A stretch of DNA of 64,000 nt, taken from assembly GCA_963675135.1 (NCBI GenBank), contig OY776129.1:53890141-53954140 (forward strand), in the 5' to 3' direction. The stretch's first letter is position 1. The number at the start of each line of letters is the position of its first letter. Source of the DNA: Galeopsis tetrahit (taxonomy: Eukaryota > Streptophyta > Magnoliopsida > Lamiales > Lamiaceae). This document shows, piece by piece, positions 45,952 through 55,521 of the stretch. The notes under the pieces were generated by a model that saw nothing but the letters and a program-made list of their open reading frames with translations, searched no databases and was not told where the DNA came from. The translations under genes were made by a program, and so were the position numbers.

Positions 45952-47874
45952 TCACCTAGCCGTTACCACCACTGTCAGGGCTGCATTCTCCACCTCTGAA
46001 TACCTTGTTTCCGCTCCTTGAATGACCTTGCTCACATAATATATGGGCTGTTGTGTGGAGCCTTCCTCTTTCATCAGGGTTGTACTCAGGGAATGTTCCC
46101 CTACTGAGAGGTATAGGAGTAAGACATCTCCCTGAGTAGGCTTGGTTAGCTTCGGGAGTTGTTCCAGATGGAGCTTCAGTTCTTCGAAAGCCTTTTGGCA
46201 TTGCTCATCCCATTCGAATCTTGACCCCTTCCTTAGTGTTCTGAAGAAGTGGTGGCTCTTCTCCGCTGATTTTGCTATGAATCTGCTAAGAGCTGCGATT
46301 CTGCCATTCAGGGTCTGCAATTCCTTCAGGTTTCGAGGAGGTTGCATGTCAAGGACCGCTTTCACCTTGGCAGGGTTAACCTCTATTCCTCTCTGAGTCA
46401 CCATATATCCCAGGAATTTCCCTGACCCTACTCCAAAGGAACATTTAGCTGGGTTAAGTTTGATACCGTTTTCTCTAATTACTTGAAATATCTCCTTCAG
46501 GCCGTCAATGTGTTCCTCTGCTTTGACGCTTTTAGCTAGCATGTCGTCTACATAAACCTCCATGTTTCTCCCTATCTGTCCTCGAAAAACCGAGTCTACC
46601 ATCCTTTGATAGGTGGCTCCTGCATTTATCAGTCCGAACGGCATACGTACATAACCAAAAGTACCACATGTTGCAATAAAGCATACCTTTGGTATATCGA
46701 GGGGGTTCAACTGGATTTGATGGTACCCCTGATATGCATCCATCATGCTGAGTAATTCAAACCCGGACGTAGCATCCAACAGTTGATCAATCCTAGGCAG
46801 GGGATAGTGATCCTTAGGGCATGCTTTGTTCAAGTCCCTAAAGTCAATGCACATCCTCCATTTGCCGGCTCCCTTGGACACCAGCACTGCGTTCGAGAGC
46901 CACTCAGGGAACTGCACTCTCTTCACGTGCCCTGCACTCAACAATTTATCGATTTCCTCTTTTACAATGAGGTTCTTCTCTTTGCCGAAGTTCCTTAACT
47001 TCTGTTTCACGGGCCTAGCTTTGGGATCCACATTCAGATGGTGCACTGCTATTTTTAGAGGGATACCCGTCATATCCGTCGCTGTGAATGCAAAGATATC
47101 CGCATTCTCCTGGAGGGTGAGTATCATCTTTCCCTGGATCTCAGGGTTCATATTTGTACCTATTCTGGTTGTGAATCCCTCCTTTCCTGGATAGAGCTCG
47201 ATGCTCATTAACTCCTCGTCTGCTTTGGTTTTGGGTTGCTCCTGCACTAGTTCACCCACTCTTTGTCTTTTCAACTCAGGGTCTTCACCCTTAAATCTCT
47301 CCATTCCTCGGAACACGGCCCTGTCTGCTATCTTGACCGATTCCACGTAACACTTCCTTGCTTGGTATTGATCGCCACATATCTCTCCCACACCCCCCAA
47401 GGCAGGGAATTTCATCTTCATGTGGAAGGTGGAGATCACTGCCTGAAAGATATTCAAGCTTGGCCTTCCCATTACTACATTATACGAAGATGGGACATCT
47501 ACAATCAGGAATTCTATTATTTGCACACGACGGTTAGGGGCGACTCCTAAACCTACTTGCAGTAACGCTGAACCAAGGGGTTGAATGGCTCCCCCTGAAA
47601 ATCCATAAAGAGCGGTCTCCACCGGTCTGAGCTTTATATTTAGGTCCATCTTCTTGAAGCACTCCAAGAACATGATATCTGCAGAGCTTCCAGTGTCTAC
47701 AAAAATTCTCGCTACATCGTATCCTGTTATATCCGTGGTAATGACTAATGCGTCATTATGAATTTCTCTAGGTTCCCCAGCGTCTTCTGGCCCAAAATGA
47801 ATGTCCGGACCTTCTGTCATCTTTCCCACCTCATGGTGCTCTATGTTCCTCTCGTTCTTCAGCGACCGAACGCT
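45952..47874 (-). CDS. pol: Pol part 1: aspartic protease and reverse transcriptase
   Basis: The frame is continuous with gag through one UAG codon (47877-47875). The protease has FVDTGSSADIMF. The RT spans from the CIDFRDLNKACPKDHYPLP region to YVDDM, the catalytic aspartates, followed by the RNase H connection (SRFEWDEQCQKAFEELK). The frame ends at UGA (45954-45952) just after TVVVTAR, where relatives read straight on. All RT catalytic residues are present. The only visible break is that UGA, so the polyprotein would be truncated before RNase H. Confidence 0.92.
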   Translation of the reverse strand, partial: SVRSLKNERNIEHHEVGKMTEGPDIHFGPEDAGEPREIHNDALVITTDITGYDVARIFVDTGSSADIMFLECFKKMDLNIKLRPVETALYGFSGGAIQPLGSALLQVGLGVAPNRRVQIIEFLIVDVPSSYNVVMGRPSLNIFQAVISTFHMKMKFPALGGVGEICGDQYQARKCYVESVKIADRAVFRGMERFKGEDPELKRQRVGELVQEQPKTKADEELMSIELYPGKEGFTTRIGTNMNPEIQGKMILTLQENADIFAFTATDMTGIPLKIAVHHLNVDPKARPVKQKLRNFGKEKNLIVKEEIDKLLSAGHVKRVQFPEWLSNAVLVSKGAGKWRMCIDFRDLNKACPKDHYPLPRIDQLLDATSGFELLSMMDAYQGYHQIQLNPLDIPKVCFIATCGTFGYVRMPFGLINAGATYQRMVDSVFRGQIGRNMEVYVDDMLAKSVKAEEHIDGLKEIFQVIRENGIKLNPAKCSFGVGSGKFLGYMVTQRGIEVNPAKVKAVLDMQPPRNLKELQTLNGRIAALSRFIAKSAEKSHHFFRTLRKGSRFEWDEQCQKAFEELKLHLEQLPKLTKPTQGDVLLLYLSVGEHSLSTTLMKEEGSTQQPIYYVSKVIQGAETRYSEVENAALTVVVTAR

Positions 47875-49686
47875 CTACTTCCTCTGCCTGAAGGAATCCC
47901 CATCAGCGGGGCCTCCCATAATCATGTTAATAGTTCCCCTCTTCTGGGGAGGGGGTGGTTGCTCCTCAGTGCCCTTCCTCTGATCTCTTCTGTCGTCTTC
48001 CTGCTTCCCCTCGGGGTCCTTTCTCTTTTGACCCCTGGGGCCTTGTCGGTCTCTAAAAATAAACTCTTTCAGGTGGCCTGTCTGAATCATCCTCTCTATT
48101 TCGTCCTTCAGATGCCAACATTGGTTGGTATCGTGGCCATAGTCGTTATGGAATCTGCAGAATTTGTTTGACTTAGGATTTTGGGGACCTCTGTTTCTTG
48201 AGTAGGGGAATTTCATATCCGGATGGTCCCCTGCCACCTCTAGGACTTCGGCTGGCTCTATCCTCAAAGGGGTATATCTCTTCGCCCTTCCTCTGGGGCT
48301 CCAGGGTGCAACTTCTTCTCTTCTTACATTTTCCAGCCTCCTGGAGCTTCTGTGTCTCTCCGGACTTGGCCTCCTAAGTGGAATTTCTTTCCTCCTTTCT
48401 CCATTACCCACTATTGTCCTGGTCTCCGAGCGCTTAGCCTTCCTTACCTCTTCCAGGGTGAGGTATTTTTCTGCTCTCCTCAATAACTCATCAAAAGTCC
48501 GAACTGGCTTCTTGGCTAAAGATGTGAACAGATCTCCATCTCTTAACCCGTTGGTAAGGGCGTTGATTTTAACCTCTGAGGAGGCTGTGGGTACTTCTAG
48601 GGCCGCTTGGTTAAATATTTTTAAGAAAGCCTGTAGGCTCTCGTTCTCTCCTTGTCGCATGTTAAACAAAGTGAGGGTGGCTCTAGGCTGCCTTCTGGCG
48701 CTGGCGAATTGATGCAAGAACAATTCGCTGAATTCTGACCATGAGCGGATGGTATCTGGTCCCAGCTTTGTGAACCACTGTTGGGCAGCCTTAGATAGAG
48801 TAGTCAGAAATACCCTACACTTGACGCCCTCTCCATATCGGTGTAGCAGAGCAGCATTCTCAAATCTCATCAGATGCTCGTACGGGTCCGTGGTGCCATC
48901 ATATTCAAAGTTTAAAGATTTGAAATTAGAGGGCAGTTCATCTTGTAAAATATTAGATGAGAATTGATATCCAGTGGTGTAAGAGGGTTTACTTACATTG
49001 TCAGTAATATGTCTCTGCATATCCCTCGTCTCTTTACGCAAAGCCTGTATTTGATCACTGACGGCTCCTTGATACGTGTCGTCCGTGCTTTCTCCCATCC
49101 CTGTATCCAGGGTGGTATCCCCAAGGACCCTCTCCACATCCCTCCGAGGGGGTTTTTCCAGGATGCTTCTTTCGGCCTGAGAAGGTACTTTTTCTTCTGG
49201 GTTTCGAGGGGGATCCTCGTTTCTGGAGGGGACTGGAACCGAATCGATGACATGCTCTGGTGGATTTTGTCGTGTGCCCTTATGGGTAGGTGGAATAGGT
49301 TCAGGAGGGCGAAGCCCTCGAGTAGCGATTACTCTTTCAACTGATTGCGCGATCATCTCGTCTAACTGATCCCGAGAGACAGTCAGGAGCTCTGGTTGAG
49401 TGTTAGGGTTATCCTTATTGATCCCACTCCCTGAAGCTCCTGAGGTACCTGATGCATTTCCTTCTGGACCGGAAGGGATATCTTCTGGTGCATGATCCAC
49501 AGGTTGTCTCCCTAGATTTCGATTTAAGGGAAAACCTGGAGGAGGGGTATCTTCTGGTGTATGATCCACCGGTTGTTTCCCTAGATTTCGATTTAAGGAA
49601 AAACCTGGAGGAGGCGGAGGGAAAGGAGGAGGAGTAGAATCTCCTTTCTCCTTTGTCTGTTTCATTGGATCTTGTCCTCCACCCAT
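47875..49686 (-). CDS. gag: Gag of Tat element 2
   Basis: 603 residues. The proline-rich N-terminus contains a tandem duplication of about 23 residues (LNRNLGKQPVDHTPED and LNRNLGRQPVDHAPED). A central gag domain (SLNFEYDGTTDPYEHLMRFE to LQAFLKIFNQAALEV, about residues 255-370) forms the capsid-like core. A C/H zinc-knuckle-like segment (KFCRFHNDYGHDTNQC) lies near 525, with basic RNA-binding regions on either side. It ends in UAG, and pol continues in the same frame with no other stop. It starts only about 58 bases from the LTR. Confidence 0.94.
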   Translation of the reverse strand: MGGGQDPMKQTKEKGDSTPPPFPPPPPGFSLNRNLGKQPVDHTPEDTPPPGFPLNRNLGRQPVDHAPEDIPSGPEGNASGTSGASGSGINKDNPNTQPELLTVSRDQLDEMIAQSVERVIATRGLRPPEPIPPTHKGTRQNPPEHVIDSVPVPSRNEDPPRNPEEKVPSQAERSILEKPPRRDVERVLGDTTLDTGMGESTDDTYQGAVSDQIQALRKETRDMQRHITDNVSKPSYTTGYQFSSNILQDELPSNFKSLNFEYDGTTDPYEHLMRFENAALLHRYGEGVKCRVFLTTLSKAAQQWFTKLGPDTIRSWSEFSELFLHQFASARRQPRATLTLFNMRQGENESLQAFLKIFNQAALEVPTASSEVKINALTNGLRDGDLFTSLAKKPVRTFDELLRRAEKYLTLEEVRKAKRSETRTIVGNGERRKEIPLRRPSPERHRSSRRLENVRREEVAPWSPRGRAKRYTPLRIEPAEVLEVAGDHPDMKFPYSRNRGPQNPKSNKFCRFHNDYGHDTNQCWHLKDEIERMIQTGHLKEFIFRDRQGPRGQKRKDPEGKQEDDRRDQRKGTEEQPPPPQKRGTINMIMGGPADGDSFRQRK

Positions 49687-49726
49687 TTAAGTACGGAACT
49701 TTTCTCACGCCTTAGCTTGAAATGTT

Positions 49727-49742
49727 CCCACAGACGGCGCCA
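49727..49742 (-). other. Primer binding site
   Basis: TGGCGCCGTCTGTGGG begins two bases inside the 5' LTR. The leading TGG pairs with the CCA end of a tRNA. The same motif is widespread in Tat elements; I did not determine which tRNA it matches. Confidence 0.75.
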
Positions 49743-49744
49743 GT

Positions 49745-50490
49745 TGATGCGTCGAAAAAGAACGCCTTCGGATATCAATCGTTCTTTTGCGAGCACTATT
49801 AATCACGAGTTTGAATCGTCTGTTTATCCTTGGCAATCTTCTCGTAAATCTCCTCGAGAATCCAAAAATGACCTGCAAAAGTACGCCGGAGGGGGGCTCC
49901 GGCGTAGAAGCTCCGACGCTCAAGTCAGAATTGGCCGTAGGAGAAATCAAAGAGGAATTCCCCTGTATATCTAGGGAAATTCCGGCGTATGCAGTGGTGT
50001 TTCTTCTCAATTCAGTGTATATTTAGTGAGAATGTATGTATTATGTAAAAAACGTAATTAAGAATATGGAAAGAACCTGCTTATATACCTGGCCCCTCTC
50101 TCCGGAGAGGGAAAGACTCGTTCTCCCTATATTCTCGGCCCATTCCTGTAAATCCGGCCCTAAATTCCTAAGGAATCGGTCTCTCTCCCTGGAGACTTGG
50201 TTCTTCAGCATATCAGCCCCTATCTTCGTGGATTGACCCACTCATTTGACTCGGTTAAGAAAGATTGACTATTCGTTCCCTATTTGGGCCAGATCCTTTC
50301 AGGCCCAAGGGCTATTAACTCCTCAAATGTGGGCCAAAGGCCCAATCACCCTAATTTCTCTAATTTCCCTATTTAGGCCCAGGGGTGTATTAATCCTGTT
50401 TCTCTGGTGTATTGACCTAATCACAACTATCATAATCTATCCCGTTTCCACGTGTCGACTTTTTCGGGAGCGACATATTTATCTACATCA
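49745..50490 (-). repeat. 5' LTR of Tat element 2
   Basis: Minus-strand ends are TGATGTAGATAAAT and GACGCATCA, with TGATG/CATCA inverted termini. A TATA box (TATATAAG) is at 50080-50087. It has the same length as the partner LTR at 38428-39173, with 8 substitutions. Confidence 0.95.
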
Positions 50491-50495
50491 TCACC

Positions 50496-51471
50496 GTAAA
50501 AAAAAAAAAGAAAAAAAAAAAGATAATTGTGAAGAACTAAAAGTAGTATGAGATGAAGAATTAAAAAAAAATCCAAATTAAAATGACTAACAAATAAATT
50601 AGGGGTAATTGGGATGAAATGAAGAAGAAATAGATAAAAAGATAAATAATTAAGAACTATATATATTAGTATAATAAGAATAATATTTTATTCTCAAAAT
50701 ATAACACCTCCCACGTTTACTAATTTTGAGGACAAATCATGAAGTAGATAGGATAGGATCTCTCAATAATAATTTATGCGAGTATTTAAGATATTAATTA
50801 GGGTTTGCTTCATATTAATTTGTACGAGTAGTATTTATTTAATTATTTTAACCCACATAAATAGTCAAAAGGATGATTTGCACCTACAACATGGAACCTG
50901 GCCCCCATTTATTTTAATAGACGTCATGGGCCACAAAGATGGGCACCCTTTATGCAATTGTTTTAAAGTTGAAATAATACATTTTTTTAAAGTACTCAGA
51001 ATTATGAATTATCTTCTTAAATTCACAGATGAGCACCAAAAAATGTTATATATCATTACAAAGTCACATATTTTAATTTGTTCGGAGTGTTTATTCCATT
51101 TGAAAAAGTGTATTCGATCATACGAATCGGACTTCAACATCGAAATGTCCAAAAAATGACGTCTAATAAAAAACGGACGGACGAAAAATCGGAAACTAAA
51201 GCCTAGATGGACCTCTGCGCCAACTTTTGTAATAGAGATTTTTGCTCATTAATATTCAAGTATTCCTGGAGGTGAAAGTGTCATATTGATTATTATTGGC
51301 TGTTTAGGTTTGGGCCATCGGTTTTCTTAGTTAGTACAAACTAAACATAAACATTTTTTTTCTCCTTTATTTAGTTTTTTGGGTTTTTCATATTTTGAAT
51401 TGACATCTAACTACGACCATTTAATTTCATAATTTCTTGTTTGATAAACATTCACGACTACTCCGGTACTA
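50496..51471. other. Intergenic, no gene seen
   Basis: AT-rich. A 127-codon open stretch at 50776-51159 has no recognisable domain and skewed composition, so I do not call it a gene. Confidence 0.5.
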
Positions 51472-51756
51472 CTCCCTCGTCTTTTAATAAATTGTTCATT
51501 TTTTATTAGATTGTTTTTCCTAATATAGATATAAAGTTATTTTTCTTTTTAACCATCTTCTCCAAACATTTTAAAATAAATTTAATGTTATTACTTTTCT
51601 TATACAGTTATACATAAACATTTTTTTTTTCAATTAACTGATACATTATCAACAAAAATCTATGTTACCTCCTATAATATTAATAAATAACTCTTACATT
51701 AAATTTTTTGTATTAAAATTAAATTAAATTGACAATCTAATAAAAAACATGGGGAA
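51472..51756. mobile_element. Stowaway-like MITE (degenerate)
   Basis: A TA flank is at 51470-51471 with left end CTCCCTCGTCTTTTAATAAA. The right end in reverse is TTCCCCATGTTTTTTATTAG with TA outside. The inner arms share ATTAGATTG/CAATCTAAT words. Weak inverted repeat. Confidence 0.5.
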
Positions 51757-51771
51757 TACTATTTACACTAA

Positions 51772-52410
51772 TTAACGGGATTCAATCATGTTTGTCAAAA
51801 TTAAAGAGACGGTCATGTGTTCAAAAATCTCACAACGTCGATCTGCAATATTTTGAAAGTCCACAATCACAGACTGGTCATCACGTTCTATAACCAACCG
51901 CTCCAAAAGTAGTTGTTTCATATCCACCTTAATCAAGATTCTAACGTACTGTGTCATTGTCTTCGTCGAGGTGTGACCGTCCATCTTAACAAACATTTTA
52001 ATAGTTGAGGTGGCTGCAAAAATGATTGTGGGCTGCCATAGTTCAATCGAAAGTCCAATCAGGCGGATACATGCCTAAGCAGTCGAAATCTGGTTCGGAT
52101 TGAATCCGTGATCCAATTTTCCAGACGGATAGAGCCCGAAGCCAACTGCCAAATTTGTCCCCTCAAAATCTGATCACGCGCTTCAAAAGAGTAATTTGAA
52201 AACCATGAATCCCTTTCTGATTGGAATAACAGGCAAGTTCCCCCGAAGGGACAAAATTTCAATAAGCCTCTTAGGCATATCATCATACGAGATCGGAGAT
52301 TTGCAATGTGGAGTGAGCAATCGACCAATCAAAGCTTTCATAAATTCACGAACTCCATCCTGGTATGTGTTGTCATCAATCGAAATAGTAAAAATTGGAC
52401 ACATACGATC
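51772..52410 (-). pseudogene. LINE ORF1 fragment with DUF4283-like domain
   Basis: Minus-strand pieces in different frames give a decayed DUF4283-like region: FMKALIGRLL, then IRKGFMVFKL, ARDQILRGQIWQLASGSIRL, and further on YVRILIKVDM and LLLERLVIERDDQSVIVDFQ. Frameshifts occur near 52200 and 52090. DUF4283 is found in ORF1 of plant L1-type LINEs such as the one at 54.6-60.6 kb. No ORF2 part is adjacent. Confidence 0.72.
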
Positions 52411-52524
52411 TGAAAAATAATTGGAGTCGTGGGAGTGCAGTCAAAGGAGGTGAGTCTGCCTTGACAGTAGTGGCGTATTCGGGATTTTAAATTTTGGGGG
52501 TACGAAAAATATTAAATAAAATAT

Positions 52525-53678
52525 TACTATCTCAGTCCCGTGATGACTTGCATAGTTTGACCGACACACTTTTTAAGAAAAAAAAATTTATTGTTGTGTG
52601 GGTCAAATATATGAGGAGTATTTTTGATAATATAATGAGATGTAAAGGAAATTTCATGAGTTGTAGGGTAAAATGTGAGCTCAAAATGGATGGCAATTTT
52701 GACCGCACACCAAGTTTAACATAAAGTATTCATTCATTTGTTTACTCCTATCATATTGTAAAGAAAATAAAAAGTCATATACTACTATTCTCTCTCTCTA
52801 AAAGTTCTTCTTCATTGGGGTTGTTTAGCAAATAAGCACCGCCCAAAAATCCAACCGCCCACACGCTCATCTTCTTCATCTGCAGCCTATCAGCCTATCA
52901 GTTCCTCTCCTTCTCCCTCTCCTTGACTCTAGAAACTATCTTGATCGATCGTCGCCGTCCAACGTTTGAGTAAATCCGCCGTCAGACCGCTGCTAAACAC
53001 CGTCGGAACACCGCCGGACTGTAGAAGAGTCGTCTCCCTGTTGGGATCAATGTGTAGATCCTCTCCGACGGAGCCACGGTGACCGTATGGTTGAGTTTCT
53101 TCCGTTGATCCCGTTTTAGATTTTTGTTTTTTTACTGTTCTTGTTCTCTTTAATGCTTTATTTCTTGTTTTATTTACAGTTGTTTTTATCTTCCCTTTTA
53201 TGGGTCCTCTTCCCTGTTGTGGGTTCTTGTTGTTTGGAAGCCTGTTTGGTTGATTCTGGTTGTCCTTTGACACTGGTTGTCCATGAGTTATCTTCTATGA
53301 TTTGAGAAGTTTGTAGCGCGAGTCGTAGTGGGCGACAATTTATTTATTTTTTAAAGCAGATTTGCTATCTTTCTTGATCGAGGAATCTGATGGATTGCTT
53401 GTGTGACTCTCCACCCTCTCATGATTGAGTTTGGAATATGAGTCTATGGTAGAGTTTATCTATTGTAATAGATAGGTGAGCGAGAGATGCAATTTCAATA
53501 TTCCTATCTTGTAATTCTACCTTAAAAAAAAAAAAAAAAAAAGTGGCAATTTTAAAGATAAAATAATTTTGTGAATATATATTAATTTTTTTTATTGTTT
53601 TCATATTAAAAGTATGCAAGTAATCTTGGGACATCGTAACAACAAAAGTGTGCGAGTAATTATGGGACGAAATAATTA
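52525..53678. mobile_element. Stowaway/mariner-derived MITE interrupted by a retroposed insert
   Basis: The left arm (CTATCTCAGTCCCGTGATGA) and the right arm (in reverse GTCCCATAATTACTCGCA) are inverted. The right end is doubled, with TATGCAAGTAATCTTGGGAC and GTGTGCGAGTAATTATGGGA. The interior is collinear with the MITE at 22149-23076. An insert with a poly(A) tail splits it at about 52701. Confidence 0.6.
52701..53543 (+). mobile_element. Poly(A)-tailed retroposed insert
   Basis: TGGCAATTTT is present on both sides (52691-52700 and 53544-53553), a 10-bp target duplication. The insert ends in an A18-20 tract at about 53523-53542. Its left part is pyrimidine-rich leader-like DNA and has no long + strand ORF. 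Candidates are a processed pseudogene, a SINE-like unit, or a LINE with its coding part deleted. I do not recognise the source. Confidence 0.6.
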
Positions 53679-54013
53679 TTTAATAATAAAAGTCGTACGA
53701 TTTAATGCAACTTAAATAAAAAAAATTATAAAATATTTAAATCAAATTACAATTAGTTGACAAAATTCTCATATTTTTAAAATGATCTATAATATCATTA
53801 TTGAAAATTTATAGAAGTACATTCTCCTCGATAAAAATAACTAAACTATTATTTAATAATTGTTTGAAGAGACGTGTAATCGCATAAGGGGAGGAAAAAA
53901 GAAATTGTTTGAAAGTTATTTTTTTTTAAAAATTAACAATTGAGGTGTGGAGATTTGGCCACCTATAATTATATCCATTATATGTAATAATGGAAATGCA
54001 TAAACTTTTGATG

Positions 54014-54055
<42 letters not shown>

Positions 54056-54553
54056 TAAAAGATACTCCGTATTATTTAAAATAAAAAATAATTTGGGGTA
54101 CAGTTGTACCCCATGTACCACACTGCCTCCGTCTCTACTTGACAGCATACGAGAAACGTGTAATCTTCGGAAGTCAACACCAAGTAGTGGAGCAACATGC
54201 CCAACCAAATCACTAGTGACAATCGATGGAAGAGGCGGCGTCTTCGGTTGTGTACTAACAAGGGACACAAGAAGTTTCTTGAAAATAATGCATCTAAATT
54301 AGCGAGGTGGTCGCCCTTAGCAACGTCTTGATTAAGAGTGTCTAGATAGGCTACGAGGCCCGAATACCAGTCATTAATGCACTGTGTCATTTATTCGCAA
54401 ATATGGAAGGAAGGTTGTTGGGTTGGAGTCGTGTGGGGCCCCGAATGGTTTGTGTATTTGGATTAAAAAATCGTAAACTAAATTTTGATTGAATTGCTAT
54501 TAACAAATTGTATTACGATGTATGATAAATACTTGTGTGATACATATTCATAA
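53679..54553. other. Intergenic, (TA)n microsatellite, no gene called
   Basis: AT-rich with a (TA)n run at about 54018-54052. A minus-strand open stretch at 54076-54390 lacks any recognisable domain. Confidence 0.5.
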
Positions 54554-54663
54554 TTTTTTTTTTTTTTTTTTTTGGGGGGGGGTGTTGTTGGTCTTTCAAC
54601 AAGGAGAGCAATCTATGTAGATCTTGTAGTTCCAACTCCTGTTATACCAACGACTACTCCAAA

Positions 54664-55521
54664 TCAATTTCTTGAGATGGTAGAGCCTGCACCAATCTGG
54701 GCCAAGTCGTGGGCCTCCCGGAGATCAGCCCTGGGGTGATATTTGAATTTGCACACTACAAATTCATTGGCCAAAGAAATGATTTCTTTCACCACACTAT
54801 TTTCTGGCCCGGCTGATCTCATTCTCCCAGTACACAGCCCAACTGCTTGTTGTGAGTCCGTTCGAATCTCCAACTGCACAATACCCTTTTGCTTTGATAA
54901 TCGGAGCCCAATTAGAATAGCCGTCAATTCCGTTCCCAATGGCCCTCTTTGGGGTCTGATTTTGTTAGCAAAATTAAGTATTGTCCTCCCATCCTTTGAC
55001 TTGAGGATACCTCCAGACCCGTACCTTCTGTCTTCTTTCTTGTACGCGCCATCCACTTCTAGGATATCAATATCCGTTATCCCATTCTCTTGGGTTTCTT
55101 CTTCTCTTGTCCGTTGAACCCGCTTGTTATTAATCTTAGTCTGTATCTGGAAGTTTTCCAGATAAGCTAATACTCTTTCCCCAATATTGGCATCGATTTT
55201 TTTAACCTGGTTTGTCTGGGAATGGAGAATTGAGCATCTATCTCTCCAAATACCCCAAGCTATCATGACAACTCTTTCAAAATCTGCCTTATTAAACCTA
55301 GAGCGTACGTATTCAAGGAATACCACGGTTTCACTCCCCTTACCTTCCTTGATCCTGCCCTAGAATCCAGCCTTGGTCCAGACCTTTTTAACCTCTTGAC
55401 AGTGGAATAATGCATGTGTCGTTGTCGGATAGCTGTCACCACAAAGACCACAAATGGGTTGGATCGAGATATGCCTTTTCGCGAGGTTACCTTCAGTTTG
55501 TATAAAATTGTGGTACATTCT
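54664..55521 (-). pseudogene. LINE ORF2, zinc-binding end and RNase H domain
   Basis: Same frame as the preceding segment. ICGLCGDSYPTTTHALFHC is the zinc-binding reverse-transcriptase motif. A second UAG (55362-55360) follows KKVWTKAGF. Downstream is an RNase H domain with DILEVDGAYKK, TELTAILIGLRL and IRTDSQQAVGL, ending at 54664. RNase H at the ORF2 C-terminus is a feature of some plant L1 lineages. Confidence 0.88.

Larger units (their letters stand above)
38428..50490 (-). mobile_element. Complete Tat-lineage Ty3/gypsy retrotransposon (12.06 kb)
   Basis: Two 746-bp LTRs (38428-39173 and 49745-50490) are flanked by a perfect 5-bp duplication TCACC (38423-38427 and 50491-50495). By eye I count 8 mismatches between the LTRs (about 1.1%), mostly C/T transitions, so the insertion is recent. 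On the minus strand the order is LTR, primer binding site, gag, UAG, protease-RT, UGA, RNase H-integrase, tandem repeats, antisense spliced ORF, polypurine tract and LTR. The antisense ORF contains a later hAT insertion (40165-41025). The architecture mirrors the element at 1-7498. Confidence 0.96.

Noticed and set aside
50776..51159. 127-codon plus-strand open frame
   Set aside because: No domain, no supporting splice or promoter signals, and AT-rich composition typical of random open frames here.
52929..53273. Minus-strand Lys-rich open frame
   Set aside because: It is antisense within the poly(A) insert and composed of low-complexity reverse-complemented T-rich sequence.
54076..54390. 104-codon minus-strand open frame
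   Set aside because: No recognisable family and overlaps another open frame in a different phase; insufficient support.
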